Shown: piece after piece, positions 1-6,734 of the stretch
Layout of the letters: each line of letters starts with the position of its first letter
How positions within the stretch are numbered: position 1 is the stretch's first letter
Position numbers and translations under genes: made by a program
The notes under the pieces: generated by a model
The model's input: only the letters and a program-made list of their open reading frames with translations
Databases searched by the model: none
What the model was told of the DNA's origin: nothing
Source of the DNA: SHVZ01 sp044223515
GTDB lineage: Bacteria; Pseudomonadota; Alphaproteobacteria; SHVZ01
Direction: 5' to 3'
Assembly (NCBI GenBank): GCA_044223515.1
Contig: JBGALV010000099.1
Coordinates: forward strand, 1-16,646
DNA length: 16,646 bases

Positions 1-1
1 C

Positions 2-658
2 GAGGCGGTCTCGGAGCGCCTGTTCGCGATGATCCGCTCCGGCAAGATCAGCGTCGGCGACCGCCTTCCTTCCGAACACCAGCTCATGGCGATGCTCGGC
101 GTCGGTCGGTCGAGCGTGCGCGAGGCCGTGCGCGGCCTCGTATTGATGGGCCTGCTCGAACGACGGACCGGCCGCGGCAGCATCCTCGTGTCGGCGCCGC
201 CGCCGACCGTCAACGGCGAGCGATCCCTCGCCCAATGGGCACTCGAGGATCTCTATGCCGTGAGGGCGCTGCTGGAGCCCGCCGCTGCGGCCGGCGCCGC
301 ACGCCATGCGACGGCGTCCCAGCTTCAGCGCATCGCCGGCTTCGCCGCGGCGATCGAGGCCCATGTCGCCGCCGGCACGCCCTACTTCGCAGAAAACATC
401 GGCTTCCACCTGAGCATCGCCGCAGCTTCAGGCAATCAGCTCCTCTACCACAGCATCGAGAGCCTGATCGGACGCTTCCGCGATGTGCGTGAGCGCATCA
501 ACCGCTCGCTCAAGTCACGCCCGACGCGCGATCCGGCAGAACACCGGTTGATCCTGGACGCGATCCGCAGTCGCGATCCCGAGGCGGCCGAAAAGGCCAT
601 GGCGAACCATCTGCGAAGCTTCCGCCAGAAGGCCTCCGCAGATTCCGGAGCTCGCTGA
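2..658 (+). CDS. GntR-family (FadR/FCD subfamily) transcriptional regulator, 5' partial
   Basis: Cytoplasmic DNA-binding repressor or activator of the FadR-type GntR family, whose members usually sense a small carboxylate. The frame is open to the left edge: nine codons before the first ATG (29) read EAVSERLFA, which fits the family's first helix, so the true start lies outside the window. Numbered from the Met at 29, the winged helix covers about residues 1-55, with the LPSEHQLM motif at 13-20, the recognition helix near GRSSVREAVR (26-35) and the wing at 45-55. A helical FCD ligand domain covers about 75-200. Three of the four usual metal ligands are visible (H127, H172, H194), but the Asp four residues before the first His is Asn123. 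The gene converges on the hydroxyacid dehydrogenase with only 5 bases between them. Regulators of this kind often sit beside such dehydrogenases (for example LldR with LldD), so control of the neighbouring genes is a reasonable inference. Ligand unknown. Confidence 0.92.
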   Translation, partial: EAVSERLFAMIRSGKISVGDRLPSEHQLMAMLGVGRSSVREAVRGLVLMGLLERRTGRGSILVSAPPPTVNGERSLAQWALEDLYAVRALLEPAAAAGAARHATASQLQRIAGFAAAIEAHVAAGTPYFAENIGFHLSIAAASGNQLLYHSIESLIGRFRDVRERINRSLKSRPTRDPAEHRLILDAIRSRDPEAAEKAMANHLRSFRQKASADSGAR

Positions 659-663
659 GCGGC

Positions 664-1848
664 TCAGATCATCGTCGCGTTGGAACCGGGCTGCTGGCGG
701 TCGAACAGCAGCAGGTCGCGGCCGAGCTCGGAGAGCTTCTTGGCGCCGAGATAGCCCTGCACGCGATCGACCTCGTCCTTCATCGTCGCCAGCATGTGGG
801 AGACGCCGTCCCTACCGGTGCCGGAGACCGCGTAGGCGGCCGGCCGGCCGAGCATCACCGCCTTGGCGCCGATCGCCAGCGCCTTGACGATGTCGCTGCC
901 GCGGCGGAAGCCGCTATCGAGAAGCACCGGCACCTTGCCGGCAACGCCGTCGACGACCTCGGGCAGCACCTCGAACGGCGCCGCGGCGCCTTCGAGGTTG
1001 CGGCCGCCGTGGTTCGAGAGGATCACCGCATCGCAGCCGATCTCGACCGCGCGGATCGCGTCCTCGACGTTGAGGATGCCTTTCACCATCAGCTTGCCCT
1101 TCCAGCGGTCGCGCAGCTTCTTCAGGTCGTCGAGGTCGAAGCCGTTGTAGCGCTGGGAGAGGAAGTAGTTGGCGAGCGCCTCGTAGGTGGTCGAACCCGT
1201 GACTTCCCGCTCGAGGTTCGCGAGCTTCGGCATCGGACGGCTGAGTACGACGCTCCAGAACCAGCGCGGCCGCGACAGGACGGCGGCGATGTTGGCCGGC
1301 GTCTTCTTCAGGTTGAGGCCGATGCCGTTGCGGCGGTCGCGCTCGCGCTTGGGGAACATATGCGTGTCGGTCGTCACCATCAGCGCCTCGTAGCCGGCAG
1401 CGGCGGCGCGATCGACGAGCGAGTCGTTGATCTTCTGATCCTTGAACACGTAGAGCTGGAACCAGAGGCGCCCGCCCGCCTTCTCGGCCACCGTCTCCAG
1501 CGGCACCGCAGACGCGGTCGAGAGCGCGAAGGGAATGCCGGCAGAGGCCGCCGCCTGGGCGATCACCACCTCGGCCTCCGGCCAGAACAGGCTCAGGTTG
1601 CCCATCGGCGCAATCGCGAAGGGCGAGGCCATCGGCTTCCCGAACAGCTCGCTCGACTGGTCGCGGACGTTGACGTCGACGAGCGTGCGCGGCTTGAAGC
1701 GCACGCGGTCGAAGGCGGTGCGGTTGTTGCGGAGCGAGATCTCGTCCTCGGCGCCGCCCTCGATCCAGTCGAAGATCGGCCGCGGCAGGTAGCCGCGCGC
1801 CTGGCGCTTGAAGTCGTCGATGTTGTGGACCTGGCTGAAATCGGCCAT
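664..1848 (-). CDS. FMN-dependent 2-hydroxyacid dehydrogenase (LldD / mandelate dehydrogenase / glycolate oxidase family)
   Basis: Flavin enzyme oxidising an L-2-hydroxyacid to the 2-ketoacid, probably cytoplasmic or membrane-associated. With the start chosen here it is 394 residues, normal for the family, and spans one TIM barrel. Visible active-site residues by family alignment are Y133 in LWFQLY, R168 in PKRERD, K256 in MVKG, catalytic H280 and R283 in SNHGGR, and D311 in LLDSGFRRG. The N-terminal FDYxxGGA motif reads FDWIEGGA, so W28 replaces the usual active-site Tyr. The motif after the catalytic His reads NLE rather than the common LD. I chose the ATG at 1848 because it begins just before the domain, as in relatives, and has AGGG about 8 bases upstream. 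An in-frame ATG at 1923 would add an unusual Arg-rich 25-residue leader and has no clear ribosome site. A paralogue lies at 14092-15291. The gene converges on the GntR regulator. Family certain, substrate unknown. Confidence 0.93.
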   Translation of the reverse strand: MADFSQVHNIDDFKRQARGYLPRPIFDWIEGGAEDEISLRNNRTAFDRVRFKPRTLVDVNVRDQSSELFGKPMASPFAIAPMGNLSLFWPEAEVVIAQAAASAGIPFALSTASAVPLETVAEKAGGRLWFQLYVFKDQKINDSLVDRAAAAGYEALMVTTDTHMFPKRERDRRNGIGLNLKKTPANIAAVLSRPRWFWSVVLSRPMPKLANLEREVTGSTTYEALANYFLSQRYNGFDLDDLKKLRDRWKGKLMVKGILNVEDAIRAVEIGCDAVILSNHGGRNLEGAAAPFEVLPEVVDGVAGKVPVLLDSGFRRGSDIVKALAIGAKAVMLGRPAAYAVSGTGRDGVSHMLATMKDEVDRVQGYLGAKKLSELGRDLLLFDRQQPGSNATMI

Positions 1849-1973
1849 GAGCACCCTGGATGAGGCGAAGCCGCCCTTGCGCCGTCGGCGCCGCTTTGCT
1901 TCGGTGGAGGGATAGCGGCTCATGCTAGCGGGGCCGGCCCGAACCGCCAATTGTCACGACCTCAGGATGAAAC
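1849..1973. promoter_or_regulatory. Divergent intergenic control region between hydroxyacid dehydrogenase and RraA-like gene
   Basis: These 125 bases lie between two diverging genes and must hold both promoters. The right half is richer in A and T and includes TTGTCA at 1951-1956 and CAATTG at 1948-1953. A 10-base palindrome, GGGCCGGCCC, lies at 1931-1940. The ribosome site AGGA (1964-1967) sits 6 bases before the ATG at 1974. I could not assign a convincing -35/-10 pair on either strand. If the dehydrogenase starts at 1923 rather than 1848, the true gap is only 50 bases. It is the obvious place for the neighbouring GntR regulator to bind, but no clear FadR-type operator is visible. Confidence 0.45.
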
Positions 1974-2702
1974 ATGGCCCTCGATCCAGGCCTGATCGGC
2001 ACGCTCCGCGGCATCTCGACCGCGACGCTGACCATGCAGCTCCTGAAACGCGGTATCCGGCGCTCGGCGATGGTGGGTGTCCGCCCCCTGGTGCCGATGA
2101 CCGAGCGGCTGGTCGGCGAAGCCTTCACGCTGGCCTACCTGCCGCTGCGCGAGGACCTGTCGGATTACACGATCTTGGGCCGCCCCGATTACGCCCCGCG
2201 CGTCGCGATCGAGCAGGCGCCGGCAGGGTCGGTACTGGTGATCGACGCTCGTGGCGAGGCGAGCACGGGGATCGTCGGCGACATCCTCGCGGCCCGGCTC
2301 AAGATGCGCGGCGTCGCCGGCATCGTCACCGACGGCGGGCTTCGCGACGTCGAGGCGACGGCACCTCTGGGCCTGCCGATCTTCGCCGCCGGCCCGGCCG
2401 CGCCCGCGAGCATCTCCGGCCTATCCGGCGCCGGCATGCAGGGACCGATCGGCTGCGGCCGGGTCGCGGTGATCCCCGGCGACGTGATCGTCGGCGACCA
2501 GGACGGTGTCGTCGTCGTGCCGAAGGCGATGGCCGAGGAGGTCTCACGCGACGGCGCCGAACAGGAACGGCTCGAGCGTTTCATTCAGATCAAGATCCTC
2601 GCCGGATCGCCGACACCCGGCGTCTACCCTGCCAATGACGCAACCAAGGCCGAATACAAGGAATGGCTCGCCGCCGGCGAGCCGCAGGAATGGCGCCGCT
2701 GA
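1974..2702 (+). CDS. RraA-like / 4-hydroxy-4-methyl-2-oxoglutarate aldolase family protein
   Basis: Member of the RraA/HMG-aldolase fold. Characterised relatives either cleave 4-hydroxy-4-methyl-2-oxoglutarate or 4-carboxy-4-hydroxy-2-oxoadipate to pyruvate plus a second product, with a divalent metal, or inhibit RNase E. The 242-residue protein carries the family core: GxE/D at G102-D103 and TDGGLRD at 119-125, where R124 and D125 correspond to the substrate-binding Arg and metal-binding Asp of the aldolases. It has an N-terminal extension and a C-terminal tail of about 50 residues beyond the minimal ~160-residue RraA, as in the longer alphaproteobacterial members. The tail is charged and hydrophilic, ending EWLAAGEPQEWRR. 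AGGA (1964-1967) precedes the ATG by 6 bases. The downstream PLP enzyme begins one base after this stop, so the two are almost surely co-translated. A metabolic aldolase or decarboxylase role fits this context better than RNase regulation. The acidic residue expected three positions after D125 is A128, with E127 beside it. Confidence 0.88.
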   Translation: MALDPGLIGTLRGISTATLTMQLLKRGIRRSAMVGVRPLVPMTERLVGEAFTLAYLPLREDLSDYTILGRPDYAPRVAIEQAPAGSVLVIDARGEASTGIVGDILAARLKMRGVAGIVTDGGLRDVEATAPLGLPIFAAGPAAPASISGLSGAGMQGPIGCGRVAVIPGDVIVGDQDGVVVVPKAMAEEVSRDGAEQERLERFIQIKILAGSPTPGVYPANDATKAEYKEWLAAGEPQEWRR

Positions 2703-2703
2703 C

Positions 2704-3828
2704 ATGACCGCTGCTTATATCGATCCGCATACCGGCAAGACCTACCCCCTCACCCAGCCGCGTTGGCGCTCGGACGACGGCAATCCGCTGATGACGACGG
2801 AGCTTCCGGGCATCGGCCGCGGCGACATCGACATGTCGGTGCGCTCGCTCTGGCGCTACGCCAAGGCGCTGCCGCTGACCATCGACGATCCGATCACGAT
2901 GGGCGAAGGCTGCACGCCGCTGGTAGAGCGCCGCATCGGCGGTGCCCGTGCGCTCGCCAAGCTCGAATGGTTCGCGCCGACAGGCAGCTTCAAGGATCGC
3001 GGGGCAGCGGTGATGCTGTCGGCGTTGCGCCAGCAGGGCGTCCGCCACGTCCTCGAAGACTCGTCCGGCAATGGCGGTGCCGCCGTCGCGGCCTATGCGG
3101 TCGCGGGCGGGCTCAAGGTGAAGATCCTCGTGCCGGCCTATACGCAACCGGCGAAGATCGTGCAGATGCGTGCGGTCGGCGCCGAGGTCGAGCTGGTGCC
3201 CGGCACGCGCCAGGACTGCGCCGACGAGGCCGAGCGGCAGGCGGAGAAGATCTTCTATGCCAGCCACAACTGGCAGGCGCTGTTCCTGCAGGGGACCAAG
3301 ACGCTCGCCTACGAGCTCTGGGAAGATCTGGGATTCGAGGCGCCCGACAACGTGATCGCGCCGATGGGTGCCGGCTCCAACATCCTTGGATGCTGGATCG
3401 GCTTCAACGAGCTGTTGCGCAAGGGCGCGATCAAGAAACTGCCGAAGATTTTTGGAAGCCAGCCGGCGAACTGCGCGCCGATCGCCGCCAGCTTCGCCGC
3501 AGGCGTCGACACGCCGGTCGAGACGAAGGTCGAGCCGACCGTCGCCGAAGGTACGGCGATCGCGAAGCCGATCCGCTTGAAGGAAGTGCTCGGCGCGCTC
3601 CGCGGCTCCGGCGGCGCCGCCGTCGCCGTGCCGGAGGACGAGATCATCGCCGGGCTGAAGACGCTTGCCGCGAGCGGCCTCTACGCCGAACCGACCAGCG
3701 CGCAGACCGCGGCGGCGCTGACACGGCTGGTGAAGGATGGGAGGATCAAGCCGGAGGAGAAGACGGTGCTCGTTCTCACCGGCTCCGGGTTGAAGGCGAC
3801 GCAGAAGATCGGTGAGCTCCTCGGCTAG
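2704..3828 (+). CDS. Threonine synthase-like PLP-dependent lyase (fold type II)
   Basis: Pyridoxal-phosphate enzyme of the tryptophan-synthase-beta fold, 374 residues. It has the GEGCTPL entry motif at 67-73, the Schiff-base Lys K97 in PTGSFKDRG, the substrate loop SSGNGG at 120-125, the phosphate-binding glycine loop GAGSN at 222-226, EPTSA at 329-333 and the cofactor-ring motif TGSG at 359-362. The PTGSFKDRG context and overall length match threonine synthase and its paralogues. The start at 2704 is one base after the upstream stop, and the protein then begins with a sequence typical of the family. The reading frame is open further upstream, but that stretch overlaps the aldolase gene. Nothing else here belongs to threonine biosynthesis (no homoserine kinase or dehydrogenase), and pairing with an RraA-like protein suggests a catabolic beta- or gamma-elimination on a hydroxy- or substituted amino acid. 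That last point is inference. Fold certain, reaction uncertain. Confidence 0.88.
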   Translation: MTAAYIDPHTGKTYPLTQPRWRSDDGNPLMTTELPGIGRGDIDMSVRSLWRYAKALPLTIDDPITMGEGCTPLVERRIGGARALAKLEWFAPTGSFKDRGAAVMLSALRQQGVRHVLEDSSGNGGAAVAAYAVAGGLKVKILVPAYTQPAKIVQMRAVGAEVELVPGTRQDCADEAERQAEKIFYASHNWQALFLQGTKTLAYELWEDLGFEAPDNVIAPMGAGSNILGCWIGFNELLRKGAIKKLPKIFGSQPANCAPIAASFAAGVDTPVETKVEPTVAEGTAIAKPIRLKEVLGALRGSGGAAVAVPEDEIIAGLKTLAASGLYAEPTSAQTAAALTRLVKDGRIKPEEKTVLVLTGSGLKATQKIGELLG

Positions 3829-3846
3829 CAGCAGCGCGCTGCATCA

Positions 3847-3947
3847 CCCCCCACCCTAACCCTCCCCCACTCCGGGGGGAGGGAATCAAATGGCCACCAT
3901 CGTGCCCCTTCCCCCCGCGGAGCGTGGGGGAAGGTTGGGATGGGGGG
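3847..3947. repeat. Nested GC-rich inverted repeat between convergent genes
   Basis: The outer arms are 3847-3868 and 3926-3947 (22 bases each), complementary except at 3 positions. Each arm also takes part in its own perfect 9-bp hairpin: CCCTCCCCC (3860-3868) with GGGGGAGGG (3875-3883), and CCTTCCCCC (3907-3915) with GGGGGAAGG (3926-3934). The element fills nearly all of the gap between the PLP lyase and gamma-glutamyltransferase stops. Related CCCTAACCCTCCCC-type inverted repeats are common as dispersed intergenic elements in GC-rich proteobacteria. There is no T-run after either hairpin, so it is not a textbook intrinsic terminator, but it could block transcription from both sides. Confidence 0.8.
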
Positions 3948-3960
3948 CTTGCGCGAGGTC

Positions 3961-5652
3961 TTACCGCCGCGCCTCCGCGACGAACCTCGAGCCCTTCTTC
4001 GCCGGGCCGCCGCCGACGCCGATCGCGGTGCCGTCGGCGCGCCAGCAGGCGGCCCCGGTCATGCCGCCGTCAGCCTCGAAGCGGATCGCGCACATGCCGC
4101 CGCCGACGCTGGGAACATGGCCGGCGGGATGCCCCATCGCCGCGACCTTCGACTTAACCTCGTCGCCGATCTTGGACTCGAGCTCGACCGCCTGGCCTTG
4201 CGTCCAGACGCGCGGCGCCTCGACCGCCTCCTGCAGGCTCATGCCGTGGTCGACGAGGTTCAGCACCGCCTGCATCGCCGAACCGAAGATGCGGACGCCG
4301 CCGGGGAGGCCGAGCGCGAACTGCACCTTCCCGTCCTTCAGGCCCATGGTCGGCGACATCGAGGTCGCGATGCGCTTGCCCGGCGCGATCGACAGCGCCT
4401 GGCCCGGGTGCGGGTCGAACGTGTACATGTAGTTGTTGGGGATCACGCCAGTGCCGGGCACCATGATGCGCGCGCCGAACAGGCTGTTGATCGTCTGGGT
4501 CGCAGCGACGACGTTGCCCTGCCCGTCCGCGACGGTCAGGTGCGTGGTGTTGGCGGACTCGTTGCTGGCCGCCTTCGCCGCATGCGCCTTCGCCTTCTCC
4601 GGATCGATCTCGGCCCGGCGCATGTTGCCGTAGTCCTTCGACAGCAGCGTCTTGACGGGCACCTTCACGAAGGCCGGATCGCCGGTCGAGGCGAAGCGGT
4701 CGGCGAAGGCGATCTTCAGGGACTCGAGGATCAGGTGGATGGTCTTCGGCGAGCCGAAACCGAGGCCCGCGATGTCGTAGCCTTCGAGCAGGTTCAGCAT
4801 CTGGATGACATGGATGCCGCCCGACGACGGCGGCGGCGGGCCGACGATCTCCATGCCGCGGTAGGTGCCGCGCACCGGCTCGCGCTCGATCGTCTTGTAG
4901 GCTTCGAGGTCGGCGAAGGAGAGGAAGGAACCTTCCTTCTGCAGGTGATGCGCGACGCCACGGCCAAGCATGCCGCCATAGACCGCGTCCGGACCTTCCT
5001 TGGCGATCGTGCGCAGGCTGTCGGCGAGGTCGCCCTGCACGACGCGGTCGCCGGCATCGACCGGCTTGCCGCCCGGCATGAACACCTTTGCGATCGTCGG
5101 GTCCTGGATCATGTCGGCCGCGCCTTGCACGACACAATCGTTGAGGAACGGCGTCGCGCGGAAGCCGCGCGAGGCGTGACGGATCGCGGGCTCGGTCACG
5201 TCGGCGAGCGAGAAGGTGCCCCAGCGCTGCAGCGCCTCGCACCAGGCCTTGAGGTTGCCCGGCGTCGCGATCGACTTGGCTCCGACCGCGTTCTCCTTGC
5301 CGATCGTCTCCAGGTAGTCGGGCCAGGTGTCCGAGGCCGGCTTGTAGCAGGTAGGCCCGGAGGCGGCCGGCGCGGTCGACATGCCGTCGAGGACCAGGTG
5401 CCGTCCGTCCGCGAGACGGACATGCATCATGCCGCCGCCGAAGAGGCCGACCATCATCGGCTCGACGACATTCAGGGTGAACAGCGCGGCGATCGCGGCG
5501 TCGATGGCGTTGCCGCCCGCCGCCAGCATCTCGGCTCCTGCCGCCGAGGCGAGAGGGTGATTGGTCACCACCATGCCGCGGTAGCCAGACGCCGACCGCT
5601 TCTCGCAGTCGAAGGTGGTCCCTGCTCGGCTCCGCCAGGCGCTCGCTGTCAT
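3961..5652 (-). CDS. ggt: Gamma-glutamyltransferase (gamma-glutamyl hydrolase/transpeptidase, Ntn hydrolase)
   Basis: Hydrolyses or transfers the gamma-glutamyl group of glutathione and similar amides. The 563-residue precursor is expected to cut itself before T369 in the NTTHLTV motif, giving a large subunit of about 368 residues and a small one of about 195 with T369 as nucleophile. Other family landmarks are GGNAIDAAIA (47-56), GLFGGGMM (69-76), PPPPSSGG (272-279), PGTGVIPNN (399-407), the oxyanion-side PGGVRI (450-455) and the helix MSLQEAVEAPR (471-481). I chose the ATG at 5652, which has GAAGGGG (5659-5665) six bases upstream, over an in-frame TTG at 5670. The N-terminus (MTASAWRSRAGT) has no hydrophobic signal peptide, whereas E. 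coli Ggt is periplasmic, so this copy may act in the cytoplasm or be a gamma-glutamyl acylase-like relative. It diverges from the aldo/keto reductase and converges on the PLP lyase. Confidence 0.92.
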   Translation of the reverse strand: MTASAWRSRAGTTFDCEKRSASGYRGMVVTNHPLASAAGAEMLAAGGNAIDAAIAALFTLNVVEPMMVGLFGGGMMHVRLADGRHLVLDGMSTAPAASGPTCYKPASDTWPDYLETIGKENAVGAKSIATPGNLKAWCEALQRWGTFSLADVTEPAIRHASRGFRATPFLNDCVVQGAADMIQDPTIAKVFMPGGKPVDAGDRVVQGDLADSLRTIAKEGPDAVYGGMLGRGVAHHLQKEGSFLSFADLEAYKTIEREPVRGTYRGMEIVGPPPPSSGGIHVIQMLNLLEGYDIAGLGFGSPKTIHLILESLKIAFADRFASTGDPAFVKVPVKTLLSKDYGNMRRAEIDPEKAKAHAAKAASNESANTTHLTVADGQGNVVAATQTINSLFGARIMVPGTGVIPNNYMYTFDPHPGQALSIAPGKRIATSMSPTMGLKDGKVQFALGLPGGVRIFGSAMQAVLNLVDHGMSLQEAVEAPRVWTQGQAVELESKIGDEVKSKVAAMGHPAGHVPSVGGGMCAIRFEADGGMTGAACWRADGTAIGVGGGPAKKGSRFVAEARR

Positions 5653-5696
5653 GAATTTCCCCTTCAGCAAAGGGGCGCTACCATGACAGAGGCCGG

Positions 5697-5771
5697 GTGC
5701 CTCGAACAGAGGTAGCCAACCCCCGGCGAAGGCACTAACTTGCCGTGCCTCGAACTATTCTAAACGGCAAG
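5697..5771. promoter_or_regulatory. Direct and inverted repeats in the ggt / aldo-keto reductase divergent region
   Basis: The 130-base gap 5653-5782 separates two diverging genes. It holds an 11-base direct repeat, GTGCCTCGAAC, at 5697-5707 and 5745-5755, with starts 48 bases apart. It also holds an 8-bp perfect inverted repeat, CTTGCCGT (5739-5746) with ACGGCAAG (5764-5771), spaced by 17 bases. The second direct-repeat copy overlaps the left inverted-repeat arm. A -10-like TATTCT lies at 5756-5761 inside the spacer, without a good -35. These are plausible regulator sites or a 5' leader stem; no regulator can be assigned. Confidence 0.4.
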
Positions 5772-5782
5772 GGTGGGGACCC

Positions 5783-6724
5783 GTGGAACAGCGCACGTTG
5801 GGCAGGTCCGGCCTGCTGGTCTCGGTCGTCGGCCTCGGCTGCAACAATTTCGGCGGTCGTACCGACTTCGACGGTTCGAAGGCGGTCATCCACAAGGCCC
5901 TCGACCTCGGCATCACCCTCTTCGACACCGCCGACATCTACGCCAACAAGGGCGGCTCAGAGAACGTCATCGGCCAGGTGCTCGGCGACCGGCGCAAGGA
6001 CATCGTGCTGGCGACCAAGTTCTGCGGCCCGATGGACGATGCCGGCAAGCTCAAGGGTGCGTCGCGCCGCTACATCATGTCCGCGGTCGAGGCGAGCCTG
6101 AAGCGGCTGAAGACCGACTGGATCGACCTCTACCAGGTCCACATGGTCGATCCGCTGACGCCGATGGAGGAGACGCTCCGCGCCCTCGACGACCTCGTGA
6201 CGCAGGGCAAGGTGCGCTACCTCGGCCTCTCCAACCACAAGGCGTGGCAGGTGGTCGAGGCCGAATGGATCGCGCGCCGCGACGGGCTCGAACGCTTCGT
6301 CTCCTGCCAGGACGAGTACAGCCTGATCGTGCGCGATGCCGAGAAGGAGCTGATCCCGGCGACGAACGCCTACGGGATCGGGCTTCTCCCCTACTTCCCG
6401 CTCGCGAGCGGCATGCTGACCGGCAAGTACAAGCGCAACGCGCCGATGCCGGAGAAGTCGCGCCTCAGCTACGTGCAGAATCTCGCCGATCGCTATCTCA
6501 CCGACGCCAACTGGCAGACCGTCGAGAAGCTGACCGACTTCGCGGCCAAGCGCGGCAGGTCCATCCTCGACCTCGCCTTCAGCTGGCTCGCCTGCAGACC
6601 GCCGACCGCGAGCGTGATCGCCGGCGCGACCCGGCCGGAGCAGCTCGAGCAGAACGTCAAGGCCGCCGACTGGAAGCTGACCGCCGAGGAGATGGCGGAG
6701 ATCGACAAGCTCTCCGGACGCTGA
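5783..6724 (+). CDS. Aldo/keto reductase
   Basis: NAD(P)H-dependent reductase of carbonyl compounds with a TIM-barrel fold, cytoplasmic, 313 residues, normal length. The catalytic tetrad is intact: D48 and Y53 in FDTADIY, K79 in ATKF and H120 in YQVHMVD. The cofactor-pocket region GLSNHKAWQV (about 150-160) and the C-terminal SVIAGATRPEQLEQN (about 280-294) match the branch close to E. coli YajO and voltage-channel beta subunits. The start is GTG at 5783 with GGGG (5775-5778) five bases upstream; the protein begins MEQRTLGRSGL, as relatives do. It is followed after 10 bases by the diguanylate cyclase, so the two form a likely operon. The natural substrate is not predictable; a sugar- or hydroxyaldehyde would fit the surroundings but this is inference. 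Confidence 0.93.
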   Translation: MEQRTLGRSGLLVSVVGLGCNNFGGRTDFDGSKAVIHKALDLGITLFDTADIYANKGGSENVIGQVLGDRRKDIVLATKFCGPMDDAGKLKGASRRYIMSAVEASLKRLKTDWIDLYQVHMVDPLTPMEETLRALDDLVTQGKVRYLGLSNHKAWQVVEAEWIARRDGLERFVSCQDEYSLIVRDAEKELIPATNAYGIGLLPYFPLASGMLTGKYKRNAPMPEKSRLSYVQNLADRYLTDANWQTVEKLTDFAAKRGRSILDLAFSWLACRPPTASVIAGATRPEQLEQNVKAADWKLTAEEMAEIDKLSGR

Positions 6725-6734
6725 CGAGGCCGCG

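Noticed and set aside
796..1863. A 355-codon plus-strand frame opposite the first hydroxyacid dehydrogenase.
   Set aside because: Shadow of a full-length enzyme gene on the other strand; Arg- and Ala-rich with no motif.
1931..1940. Palindrome GGGCCGGCCC as an operator for the GntR regulator.
   Set aside because: A 10-base all-GC palindrome is likely by chance at this base composition and does not resemble FadR-type operator sites.
2506..2703. Upstream extension of the PLP enzyme to an ATG at 2506.
   Set aside because: It would overlap nearly 200 bases of the aldolase gene and adds Arg/Ser-rich sequence; the ATG at 2704 gives a normal family N-terminus.
3860..3883. Classical intrinsic terminator for the PLP enzyme gene.
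   Set aside because: The hairpin is strong but is followed by AATCAAATGG with no T-tract, so it is listed as an inverted repeat instead.
3940..5715. A 591-codon plus-strand frame opposite gamma-glutamyltransferase.
   Set aside because: The minus-strand gene has an intact catalytic motif and normal length; the opposing frame has shadow-like composition and no recognisable motif.
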